Assembly: GCF_009830945.1 (NCBI RefSeq)
Contig: NZ_VWVV01000043.1
Coordinates: forward strand, 1-34,665
DNA from: Nocardiopsis sp. FR4
Lineage (GTDB): Bacteria; Actinomycetota; Actinomycetes; Streptosporangiales; Streptosporangiaceae
DNA: 34,665 bases
Direction of reading: 5' to 3'
The position numbers and the translations under genes were made by a program. Under the pieces are notes generated by a model, which searched no databases, was not told the origin of the DNA, and saw only the letters and a list, made by a program, of their open reading frames with translations. Positions 14,885 to 22,036 of the stretch are shown here, in pieces; position 1 is the stretch's first letter, and each line of letters begins with the position of its first letter.

Positions 14885-15655
14885 CACTGAGGTGGTGTGT
14901 CCTGCGTTTTCCAGAGTCGGGTTTCTGGATTCTGGGACCATGTGACCTCAAGGAGGCATCGTGGGACGTCGTGGATACCCCGCCGCCCAAGCCCTGCTCG
15001 TGCTGGTCCACCTGTACAAGGGTGAGCCGTTCGCACAGGTCGCAGCCGGATTCGAGATCGGTACCGCAACCGCTTGGCGCTGCGTTCGCGAGACCACCGC
15101 CTTGCTGGCCGAACAGGCGCCCACCCTCGAACAAGGGCTGCGCCGCGCCCGCAGAAGCGGCCACGGATACGTGATCGTGGACGGCACCCCCATCGCCTGC
15201 GACCGCCTCGCCGCCGACCGTCCCTTCTACTCCGGCAAGCACAAACAGCACGGCATGGACATCCAGGCCGTGTCCGCCCCCGACGGCGAGCCGGTGTGGA
15301 CCTCGTGGTCGCTGCCCGGCGCGGTGCACGACACCAGGGCCGCCCGGGTGTGGAAGATCGCCGAGCGCATCGAGGCCGCCGGGCTGATCGGACTGGGCGA
15401 CAAGGGCTACGTCGGTTTGTCCGAGGCGGTGTTCTGCCCGTTCAAGGGCCGCGGCAAGCCCCAGTGGAAGAAGGACGCCAACTCCGCCCACGCCAAGCTC
15501 CGCGCACCCGGCGAACGCGCGATCGCCCAGCTCAAGAACTGGGACGTCCTGCGCCGTCTACGCTGCTGTCCGCAACAGGCCGACCGGATCACCCGCGCTG
15601 TGTTGGCGCTCCAACTCCGGGAAGCAGGATGAAAGACACTCACACTTTGTGCGAC
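14885..15655 (+). mobile_element. IS5-type insertion sequence (approximate limits)
   Basis: The transposase gene is flanked by imperfect candidate terminal repeats: a GTGGTGTGTCCT-like stretch near 14893 against the reverse complement of AGACACTCACACTTTG near 15636. Both ends also contain CTCACACT. Exact borders and target duplication cannot be fixed by eye. It separates the peptide cluster from the MarR/membrane-protein pair. Confidence 0.5.
14961..15632 (+). CDS. IS5 family DDE transposase, short N-terminus
   Basis: 223 residues. QVAAGFEIGTATAWRCVRE is the N-terminal helix-turn-helix; VIVDGTPIACDRLAADRPFYSGKHKQHGM carries the first catalytic Asp and the family's YSGKHKRHG motif; GAVHDTRAARVW and GLGDKGYVG carry the second Asp; GERAIAQLKNW is the position of the final Glu. 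From memory, relatives have about 35 more N-terminal residues before the QALLVLVHL segment. Here an in-frame stop (14943-14945) precedes the GTG start, which has a good AAGGAGG site. The gene may be a shortened but expressed variant or a truncated one. Confidence 0.85.
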   Translation: MGRRGYPAAQALLVLVHLYKGEPFAQVAAGFEIGTATAWRCVRETTALLAEQAPTLEQGLRRARRSGHGYVIVDGTPIACDRLAADRPFYSGKHKQHGMDIQAVSAPDGEPVWTSWSLPGAVHDTRAARVWKIAERIEAAGLIGLGDKGYVGLSEAVFCPFKGRGKPQWKKDANSAHAKLRAPGERAIAQLKNWDVLRRLRCCPQQADRITRAVLALQLREAG

Positions 15656-15789
15656 GCGATCCGGTGGGTGTCGTATGAGGCTTTCGCTCGCCCGCTCCAC
15701 GTGATCGGTCTGGCCTGACCGGCACGGATATCACTGCTTATCGAGAATGAAACGGCCCTGCCTGCCGACTGCGCATCCGACGGCGGCTG

Positions 15790-16251
15790 TCAACTCTCGT
15801 GTCCGGATCGCTCAGCTCGGCCTGTGCGGTTCAGGCGTTCCAGAAACGATCGGAGTGTGTCCGCGTCCGAGTCGCCCAGCCGGTCCACCAGGTGCTGCTG
15901 GACAGCCGCCTCCAGTTCTGGAGCGGCACTCTCGATCAGGTGGATGCCGGCCGGAAGCGGCGCGACGTCAACGCCGGAAGAGCTTTTGATCCGTTCGATG
16001 TAACCTCGCCTGCTCATACGGGTGAGCAGGTGAGACAACCGGGTCCTGTCCCATCGCAGTGCCCTCGCGAGCTCGCTCTGGCGTACCGGTTGGCGGGCCT
16101 GGTACAGCGTGACCAGCACGCTGAGTTCAGGGTCGGAGACATCGGCCGGCACCGTCGTCAGCGAGATGACCTCAGCGCGGATCGTCTCGTGCACGCGTTT
16201 CCACAGCAACCACAGTTGTGTTGCACTCCCAAGCGATCTTCGTGTTGACAT
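15790..16251 (-). CDS. MarR family transcriptional regulator
   Basis: 153 residues. LSVLVTLYQARQPVRQSELARALRWDRTRLSHLLTRMSRRGYIERI is a typical MarR winged helix-turn-helix (residues about 40-85), followed by a wing lacking the common DxRxx motif. The long acidic dimerisation helix DRLGDSDADTLRSFLERLNR closes the protein. The longer frame upstream is discarded because it would overlap the divergent membrane-protein gene; the ATG at 16249-16251 has AGGAG/GAGG upstream. Its start codon lies inside the palindrome GTTGACATGTCAAC, a likely self-operator. It probably controls the divergent gene at 16312. Confidence 0.87.
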   Translation of the reverse strand: MSTRRSLGSATQLWLLWKRVHETIRAEVISLTTVPADVSDPELSVLVTLYQARQPVRQSELARALRWDRTRLSHLLTRMSRRGYIERIKSSSGVDVAPLPAGIHLIESAAPELEAAVQQHLVDRLGDSDADTLRSFLERLNRTGRAERSGHES

Positions 16252-16257
16252 GTCAAC
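16244..16257. promoter_or_regulatory. Perfect palindrome over the MarR start codon
   Basis: GTTGACATGTCAAC is a perfect 14-bp palindrome whose central CAT is the start codon of the minus-strand MarR gene. It lies 55 bp before the divergent membrane-protein gene. Symmetry and place fit a MarR operator for autorepression. Confidence 0.55.
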
Positions 16258-16311
16258 AACCTCGCTCCTATCCTTCCGGGCAGCCGCCCCCGTTGCTCCC
16301 GAGGAGTCCTC

Positions 16312-16839
16312 ATGTTCGACAGCAGTCACCCCTACCTCAGCCTGCGCACCGTCGCGATCCTGCCACTGATCCTGTTCACGCCCGCGGTGATCGCGTTCTT
16401 CGTCTCGCCGGAGGTGTGGTGGGGAGAATACTTGGGGATCTTCTTCCATCTTTCCATTCTGTTCCTCATCTCCCGCCTGGATGCAGCGCCGTGGGCGAAG
16501 GCGGCCGGATACGGGTGGATCGCCCTCGACGTACTGGCGGGAATCCTGATGATCAACGACATTCCCCATGACACCGCCTGGGCGGTGAGGCTCGGCGGAC
16601 ACGTTCTCGCCGGCGTCTGGATCATCGCCAGCTCATTCGTCAACCGGTCTCGTATGGTCATGGTCTTCGGCACCATCACCGGTCTGTGGCTGGCAGGGTA
16701 TTCCTTTGTCGGAACCCTGCTGCCTGAAGAGGTGCTGCGCCCGGCGGGCATCTGCATCCTTCTCTGGTTCGCCGCGATCGCGTTCTTCGACCGTCCCGGT
16801 GGTGTGCAGAGCCGGGAGCCCGCCCAGGTAGTTGCATGA
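16312..16839 (+). CDS. Integral membrane protein, unknown function
   Basis: 175 residues with about five or six hydrophobic helices (LRTVAILPLILFTPAVIAFF, GIFFHLSILFLIS, AAGYGWIALDVLAGILMI, LGGHVLAGVWIIASS, MVMVFGTITGLWLAGYSF, ICILLWFAAIAFF). The tail is short and hydrophilic. I do not recognise the family. GAGGAG stands before the ATG. It is divergent from the MarR gene and probably its target, as MarR regulators often control an adjacent membrane protein. Confidence 0.8.
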   Translation: MFDSSHPYLSLRTVAILPLILFTPAVIAFFVSPEVWWGEYLGIFFHLSILFLISRLDAAPWAKAAGYGWIALDVLAGILMINDIPHDTAWAVRLGGHVLAGVWIIASSFVNRSRMVMVFGTITGLWLAGYSFVGTLLPEEVLRPAGICILLWFAAIAFFDRPGGVQSREPAQVVA

Positions 16840-16885
16840 CGGTACTGGCACACAGACACCGCGTATGAGACGAAGAAGAGCCGAG

Positions 16886-17215
16886 ATGACACTGAATCCC
16901 GCGCGACAGGAGCGCGTCAGAGAAGAACTCGCAGTGCGTCCCGCACTCGCCGGTCTCACCGAGAAGGAAGCAATCGCCGATCTTGAATGGAGTCCCACTC
17001 GCCCGCACCGCACCATGCAAATCGAAGTGGGGTCCGACCCGGTCGATGTGTGACAGCTACGCGACTACATCCATGTGGCCGTGGAGGGCATGGGGTACAC
17101 ACCGAGGTTCACCGTCCTCACCAGTGGAAATCGGCTACGTGCGAGGCTGTGGTTCCAGCTGCGCCCAGCACCCCGCCGGGGGCGCAGCACAGCCAGAACA
17201 CCCGAGAGCCCGTAA
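16886..17215 (+). pseudogene. Small unknown gene with in-frame TGA
   Basis: From ATG 16886 (GAAGAAGAG upstream) the frame runs PARQERVREELAVRPALAGL, then TRPHRTMQIEVGSDPVDV, and meets TGA at 17051. Past it the same frame stays open and protein-like for 53 codons (QLRDYIHVAVEGMGYTPRF, RLRARLWFQLRP) to TAA at 17213. VDV-stop-QL reads naturally as VDV-W-QL with TGG changed to TGA. So either the gene is a nonsense pseudogene of 109 residues, or the real product is the 55-residue front part. I do not recognise the family. Confidence 0.6.
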
Positions 17216-17566
17216 CCACAAATGTGTGGATAGTTCTGCTTTGTGTCTCTTTACCTCATTCCTCCTGGGTGGGACAGGTCGACCACCTCGAAGGGATGGG
17301 CACGGGTGAGTTCGCTGAGGTGGCCCGGAGCGAAGGCCCCATCTGCGACCGTGGTCGGCTGAGAGATGGCACACCTAGTGTTTCGTACCGGGACGGTCCT
17401 ATAGATGTCAAGCGAGGCCGTGTCTCGTGCCGGGTGTGGTGGGGGCTCCGGTACCCCGCGTCTTCTCGGAGTCCTCGCTGCCCGGTAGCGTCATGGCATC
17501 GGTGACACGGCCGCTGTGCGGCCGCGCCCCACCGGCACAAGGGTCGGCTTTGAGGAGCTACCAACG
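17216..17566. other. Intergenic, no gene recognised
   Basis: About 350 bp between the interrupted gene and the P-loop gene. Open frames here carry no motif. It presumably holds the promoter of the P-loop gene; no convincing -35/-10 pair stands out. Confidence 0.45.
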
Positions 17567-18268
17567 ATGGTCCAAGGGCCGACACGGCACGTGCCCACGG
17601 CGGATGACGCGACAGCGCACGGCATGGTCTACCCCCCACGGTCCCTGCTCCTGGTCACCGGAGTACCCGGAGCCGGAAAGAGCACCCTGCTACGCCGGCT
17701 GTTCGGACTCCACGGCAACGAGGAGCAAACCGTGCTCACCGCGCAGGGCGTACGGGTGATCGACTCACTACAGTCCCGCTACCGGCTCAGGCGCCTGCTC
17801 GGCCACCTCCCCTACCCGCTGTGGCGCTGGACGGTGCACGTACTGCACCTGGCCCGGACGGCCGCGGCGCTGCGCGGCGGACCGGTGGTGGTGCACGAGT
17901 GCGGGACCCGGAGCCCGGTCCGCGCGCTGCTCGCCCTGCTGTGCCGCCTGCGCCGGTACCAGATGCACGTGGTGATGATCGACGCCACCCCGCGGGAGGC
18001 CCGCAGCGGGCAGGACGCGCGGGGGCGGCGGGTGAGCGCGCGCAGCCACCGGGCGCATGCGCGGCGCTGGCGGCGGCTGCGCGCGGCCGCCCGGTGCGGG
18101 CCGGCGGCGTTCGCGCCGGGCGCGCGCAGTCTGCTGGCGCTCGACCGGCACCGGGCGCGGGAGCTGGCCTGGGTCCGCTTCGGCCCCTGCGCGGACACCC
18201 GTGCTTTCCTGCCCGCCGCGGTGGAGGCGCCCCCTGCCCGTCCCGGGCTCGTGGTGTCCGACACCTAG
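17567..18268 (+). CDS. P-loop NTPase (kinase-like), unknown substrate
   Basis: 233 residues. LLLVTGVPGAGKSTLLRRLFG is a Walker A motif (GxxGxGKST) of the small nucleotide-kinase/AAA_33 type. GGPVVVHECGTRSP is a strand with a candidate acidic Mg ligand (HECG), and MHVVMIDATPREARSGQ, then RGRRVSARSHRAHARRWRRL resembles the lid region of small kinases, with many Arg. The C-terminus ends in a strand-rich stretch. Residues 1-27 before the P-loop are unlike the core, but GAGGAG at 17552 supports the ATG at 17567. It stands alone, and a GC hairpin follows. It probably phosphorylates a small molecule or RNA end; not assigned. Confidence 0.75.
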   Translation: MVQGPTRHVPTADDATAHGMVYPPRSLLLVTGVPGAGKSTLLRRLFGLHGNEEQTVLTAQGVRVIDSLQSRYRLRRLLGHLPYPLWRWTVHVLHLARTAAALRGGPVVVHECGTRSPVRALLALLCRLRRYQMHVVMIDATPREARSGQDARGRRVSARSHRAHARRWRRLRAAARCGPAAFAPGARSLLALDRHRARELAWVRFGPCADTRAFLPAAVEAPPARPGLVVSDT

Positions 18269-18323
18269 GTGGCACCGGCTGGTGGCACCCCCACCGTTCG
18301 GGCCGTGGCCCGGCGGGCCGGGG

Positions 18324-18354
18324 GGCCGGTCCGGTGCCCCCGACGGGACCGGCC
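18324..18354. terminator. Hairpin after P-loop gene
   Basis: GGCCGGTCC pairs perfectly with GGACCGGCC (9 bp) around a 13-nt loop, 56 bp after the stop. It is a likely intrinsic-type terminator without T-run. The rest of 18355-18597 shows no gene. Confidence 0.5.
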
Positions 18355-18597
18355 GGCCGACGCCGGCACCCGGCGATCGGCCGGCTGGCACCCGCAGAGC
18401 CCGGGAGGAGACCACCGGGCACCGCGGCCTGAGGACCCGAGGACACGCCTCCAACCCGGTACATGCCAACACGGCGGGGCACGGGTTCGGGGGCGCGGGA
18501 GAGCGTCGCGATCTCGCGCATCCGGTGGGGCCGAACGGCAACCGGGGGGTGCGCGGGGGCGTCCCACGTGGAAACCCCCTGTGTTGAGGAGAGACGC

Positions 18598-18897
18598 ATG
18601 TCCCCTGTCCAGATCATCCGCACGGTGGCCGCCGCCCTGATCGCCGGCGGCGGGGCCCTCGGGCTGGTCCCCGGCGGGCCGTGCGGGGCGGGGTGGTGGT
18701 CCCCGTTCGGCGGCGACGAGTACTACGCATGGTTTGCCTTGGGGGAGCCGCCGCCCAGCATGGCGGCCGGTATGTGCGGAACGGCCATGGCGCCGGTGGG
18801 GTCCTGGGCGATCGCCCTGATCGTGATCGGAGCGGCCCTGGTGGCGGGGGTGTGGATCACCACCTCCTACCGGCCCGAGGACAAGCCGAAGGGGTAG
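18598..18897 (+). CDS. Small membrane protein, unknown function
   Basis: 99 residues with two hydrophobic helices: IIRTVAAALIAGGGALGLV near the N-terminus and WAIALIVIGAALVAGVWITT near the C-terminus. Between them is an extracytoplasmic-like loop rich in Gly, Trp, Tyr and two Cys (GGPCGAGWW and AAGMCG) that could form a disulfide. The tail RPEDKPKG is basic and would be cytoplasmic. GAGGAGAG is placed well before the ATG, so I trust the gene. The family is not recognised. Hairpin element copy B follows 80 bp downstream. Confidence 0.7.
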   Translation: MSPVQIIRTVAAALIAGGGALGLVPGGPCGAGWWSPFGGDEYYAWFALGEPPPSMAAGMCGTAMAPVGSWAIALIVIGAALVAGVWITTSYRPEDKPKG

Positions 18898-18976
18898 GCG
18901 CCCCCACCGCGTGACGGAAGGCGGCACCCGGCTTACGGGGCCTCACGAGGTGCCGTCGGACGCCGCCGGGGCCCGG

Positions 18977-19048
18977 GTGTGCTCCGCAGCACGAGGTCCG
19001 GTTCGGGCGGGCGGGCACCTCGCGGAGCATTGCGCCGTTCCGTGACCC
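18977..19048 (+). repeat. Dispersed hairpin element, copy B
   Basis: GTGTGCTCCGCAGCACGAGG, an 18-nt loop unlike copy A, ACCTCGCGGAGCA, a short linker and CCGTTCCGTGACCC. TGCTCCGC pairs with GCGGAGCA over 8 bp and GAGGT with ACCTC over 5. It lies between the small membrane-protein gene and the convergent LysR gene. Confidence 0.7.
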
Positions 19049-19097
19049 GGAGCCCCGGCCGGACGGGGTCCCCGGGGAACCCGGTGAAGCGGTGGGA

Positions 19098-19970
19098 TCA
19101 CGGTGCGGGCCGTGCGGTGTCGTAAAGCGCGGATGCCGTGCGGACGAGCGCCGCGACCGCCGGGGAGCGGCTACTCGGCGGCCAGGCGATCACCGTGGTG
19201 ACGTCCGGTGCGTCGACGACGGGCACCGCTACGTGTTCGGGCCACTGCCAGGCGCGGCTGGAGGCGGGAATGACAAGCAGCGTCTTGCCGAGCGCCACGA
19301 GCTGGGCGAGCTGTGATTGGGTGCGTACCTCCGGTCCCGGCCCGTCCGGATACGACCCGTCGAGCCGCGGCCACCTGGCGATCGGCAGGTCCGGGACGTT
19401 CTGCACCTCCGCCAGCGTGAGCTCATCGCGTGAGGCGAGCGGGTGCCCTGCCGGAAGGAGCGCGACCTGGCCTTCGACGTAGAGGGCCTCGGTGTCGAAC
19501 CCGGCGAGGTCGTCGAACGGGTGATGCATGAGTGCCACGTCAGCGCGCCCGCTGCGGAGCAGCCCTGCCTGCTCGCCGACCTCGCACAGGATGACGTCGA
19601 TCGGCGCGGCACCGGGTTCGGCCGCGACCGCGTCGAGAAGCCGTCGCAGCAGCTGGTGGGAGGCTCCGGCCTTCGTCGCGAGCGCCAGCGGCCGTTGCGG
19701 GTCCGCGGCGCGCCGCGTCCGGCGAACGGCGGCCCCGACCGCGTCGAGGGCCGTTCTGGCCTCTCGGAGCAGCACCGTGCCGGCATGGGTGAGCGCCACG
19801 CCGCGTCGGTTCCGGTCGAGGAGCCTGGCACCGAGCCGGTGCTCCAACTGGCGGATCGCGCGCGAGAGCGGTGGCTGGGCGATCCCGAGCCGCTCGGCGG
19901 CGCGCCCGAAGTTGAGTTCCTCCGCGACGGCGACGAAGTACCGCAGCTCTCGGGTCTCGAGATGGTCCAC
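19098..19970 (-). CDS. LysR family transcriptional regulator
   Basis: 290 residues. The N-terminus ELRYFVAVAEELNFGRAAERLGIAQPPLSRAIRQLEHRLGARLLDR is the canonical LysR helix-turn-helix (residues about 8-53), followed by the linker helix and a periplasmic-binding-like sensor domain (from about residue 95) with ADVALMHHPFDD and VALLPAGHPLASRDEL. It is divergent from the SDR at 20053, with a T-N11-A type box between them. So it most likely activates that gene in response to a small ligand, and represses itself. The ligand is unknown. Confidence 0.92.
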   Translation of the reverse strand: MDHLETRELRYFVAVAEELNFGRAAERLGIAQPPLSRAIRQLEHRLGARLLDRNRRGVALTHAGTVLLREARTALDAVGAAVRRTRRAADPQRPLALATKAGASHQLLRRLLDAVAAEPGAAPIDVILCEVGEQAGLLRSGRADVALMHHPFDDLAGFDTEALYVEGQVALLPAGHPLASRDELTLAEVQNVPDLPIARWPRLDGSYPDGPGPEVRTQSQLAQLVALGKTLLVIPASSRAWQWPEHVAVPVVDAPDVTTVIAWPPSSRSPAVAALVRTASALYDTARPAP

Positions 19971-19989
19971 TCTGGCAGCCTAACGGCTC

Positions 19990-20004
19990 ATACCGGACGG
20001 GTAT
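19990..20004. promoter_or_regulatory. LysR-type box in divergent promoter
   Basis: ATACC-GGACG-GGTAT is a 15-bp interrupted inverted repeat containing T-N11-A, the LysR binding pattern. It starts 20 bp upstream of the LysR gene's start and is followed by the SDR start 49 bp further on. Confidence 0.6.
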
Positions 20005-20052
20005 CACAGCGGATCGGATCGGTGTTGGACCCCGAACGCGCGGCCTCCGAGT

Positions 20053-20778
20053 ATGAACCACGTGAACGACACGAAGGTAGCGCTGGTCACCGGCGCCAAC
20101 AAGGGAATCGGTTTCGCCATCGCCCGGGGACTCGGGGCCGTCGGCTTCAGGGTCGGGGTGGGGGCACGTGACGACGCGCGGCGCGAGGAAGCCGTGGAGC
20201 GCCTGCGGGCCGCGGGCGTCGACGCGTTCGGGGTCGCCCTCGACGTCACCTCCGACGACAGCGCCGCCGCGGCGGCGGCAACCGTCGAAAGGACGGCGGG
20301 GCGCCTGGACGCGCTCGTCAACAACGCGGGTATCGCCGGCCGGACCGATGGCGGCAGACAGGACCCGACGACACTCGACCTCGACGTCGTGCGGACCGTC
20401 CTCGACACCAACGTCTTCGGGGTCGTCCGGGTCACCAACGCGATGCTCCCGCTGCTCCGCCGCTCGGACGCGCCGAGGATCGTCAACATGTCGAGCAACA
20501 TGGGCTCGCTGACGATGCGGACAGGACCGGTACTGGCCGCGTACGCGCCGTCGAAGACCATGCTCAACGGCATCACGGCCCAGTACGCCCGCCGGTTCTC
20601 CGACACGAGCATCATCGTCAACGCCGCCTGCCCCGGCTATGTGGCCACGGACTTCACCGGCTTCAACGCCCCGCGGACGCCCGAGCAGGGCGCCGCGATC
20701 GCGATCCGGCTCGCCACCCTGCCGGATGACGGACCGCGCGGCGGGTTCTTCGACGACGGGGGTGTCGTCCCCTGGTGA
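20053..20778 (+). CDS. SDR oxidoreductase, carbonyl-reductase-like
   Basis: 241 residues of the classical SDR family. VALVTGANKGIGFAIARGLG is the cofactor loop (TGxxxGIG), DALVNNAGIAG the NNAG motif, IVNMSSNMGSL the catalytic Ser and AAYAPSKTMLN the YxxSK pair; NAACPGYVATDFTG follows. The GANKGIG form is typical of the carbonyl reductase/menthone-reductase-like branch, which is NADPH dependent. The ATG at 20053 lies 82 bp from the divergent LysR start. It probably reduces a ketone or aldehyde; the substrate is unknown. Confidence 0.92.
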   Translation: MNHVNDTKVALVTGANKGIGFAIARGLGAVGFRVGVGARDDARREEAVERLRAAGVDAFGVALDVTSDDSAAAAAATVERTAGRLDALVNNAGIAGRTDGGRQDPTTLDLDVVRTVLDTNVFGVVRVTNAMLPLLRRSDAPRIVNMSSNMGSLTMRTGPVLAAYAPSKTMLNGITAQYARRFSDTSIIVNAACPGYVATDFTGFNAPRTPEQGAAIAIRLATLPDDGPRGGFFDDGGVVPW

Positions 20779-21199
20779 CACCGGGCGGAAGGGGCGGCGG
20801 CCGTTTCATGCCGGGTGTGATGGAAGTTCTGGCATACTGACGGTCCGGTACGCCGAGTCCCGGGGGTGTCCGGGTTCGACACGCTGGAGCCGGGCGGTAC
20901 CGCCACGGGCATGCCCGCGGCCTCCGGGGTCGGAAAGGCCGCCCGCGGAGAGCGCCGGGGCGGTCGTGCGGTCGGCGGCCCTCAGGGGGCGTGCGGGCGA
21001 CCCGGCGCCCGCGCCACCACCCGCCCGTACGCGGCCACCGGGGACGGGACGGTCGGCGCCGGTTCGTCTCCCCGCCCCGTGTCCCCCGGGAGAGCTACGG
21101 GAAGGTGTCCACTCCATGGTGACGACCTCGCCCCGCCCCGGTCAGTAGCGTTCCCACCAGTCGCGGCACCCCGGCCGTACCGATTCGATGAGGAACCCC
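20779..21199. other. Intergenic, no gene recognised
   Basis: About 420 bp of GC-rich DNA between the SDR stop and the CPBP protease start. Long frames run through it only as upstream extensions of the kinase frame. The promoter of the CPBP-kinase-regulator operon is presumably near its right end. Confidence 0.45.
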
Positions 21200-22036
21200 A
21201 TGAGACTTCTCTGGCAGCTCCTGGCCGTCGCCGCGGTCGCCCTCCTCGGTGGACAAGCGCTCTTCGCGGTTCAGGACGACCCCTGGCTCTCCCTGGTCCT
21301 GGGCCTCCTGGTCGCCGTGGCCTCGGTCTTCGTCTACCGGTGGGTGGTGCGCCGTACCGAGAGGCGCGATGTGACCGAACTGGCCTGGACGGGAGCCACC
21401 GCCGCCACCAGTGGGGGCGCCCTCCTCGGTGTCGGCCTGTTCGCCCTGGTCATCGCCAACATCGCCTTCCTCGGCGGCTACCAGGTCCACGGGCTGGGCT
21501 CCCCGATGAGCGCCCTGGGCCTGGTCGGTTTCATGGGCGCCGTCGCGGTGACCGAGGAGCTGATGTGGCGCGGTGTGCTGTTCCGCGTCATCGAGGAGCG
21601 CACCGGCACCTGGATCTCCCTCGGACTGACCGGACTGGCCTTCGGCCTGGTGCACATGGTCAATCCGCACGCCACCCTGTGGGGCGCCGTCGCCATCGCC
21701 ATCGAGGCCGGCGGCATGCTCACCGCCGCCTACGTCGCCACCCGCAGCCTGTGGTTGCCCATCGGCCTGCACCTCGGCTGGAACATCGCCGGATCCGCCC
21801 TCTTCGGCACCGAGGTCTCGGGCAACGACACACCCCCGGGGCTGCTGGACGCCACCATGTCCGGCCACACCCTGGTCACCGGCGGCGGGTTCGGCCCCGA
21901 GGGCAGCGTGTACTCCGTGGTGTCCTGCGTCATCGCCACCGTGGTGTTCATGTGGATCGCACGCCGCCGCGGCCGGATCGTCCCCGTCCGCCGACGTGTC
22001 GCGCGGCCCGCCCCCACCGCTACACTTCCCCGGTGA
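21200..22036 (+). CDS. CPBP family intramembrane glutamic protease
   Basis: 278 residues, about seven or eight membrane helices. The three CPBP (CAAX protease and bacteriocin-processing) motifs are present: AVAVTEELMWRGVLFR (EExxxR), LAFGLVHMVN (FxxxH) and IGLHLGWN (HxxxN). These proteases cut substrates within or beside the membrane; bacterial members act in bacteriocin processing, immunity or signalling. The ATG at 21200 is preferred over 21188 because GAGGAA then lies at proper distance. Its stop overlaps the histidine kinase start (GTGA), so the protease is translationally coupled to the two-component system and may act on a signal it senses. Confidence 0.88.
   Translation: MRLLWQLLAVAAVALLGGQALFAVQDDPWLSLVLGLLVAVASVFVYRWVVRRTERRDVTELAWTGATAATSGGALLGVGLFALVIANIAFLGGYQVHGLGSPMSALGLVGFMGAVAVTEELMWRGVLFRVIEERTGTWISLGLTGLAFGLVHMVNPHATLWGAVAIAIEAGGMLTAAYVATRSLWLPIGLHLGWNIAGSALFGTEVSGNDTPPGLLDATMSGHTLVTGGGFGPEGSVYSVVSCVIATVVFMWIARRRGRIVPVRRRVARPAPTATLPR

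Noticed and set aside
16252..16602. N-terminal extension of the second MarR gene
   Set aside because: It overlaps the membrane-protein gene head-on and adds no domain; the start at 16251 has a ribosome-binding site.
17051..17053. TGA as a selenocysteine codon
   Set aside because: No redox motif around it, no obvious SECIS-like hairpin directly downstream, and a TGG-to-TGA change explains it better.
20866..22032. Long upstream extension of the histidine kinase frame (776 residues in total)
   Set aside because: The extension is Arg/Gly/Pro-rich, antiparallel to no family, and overlaps the CPBP gene in another frame; the kinase starts at the GTGA overlap.
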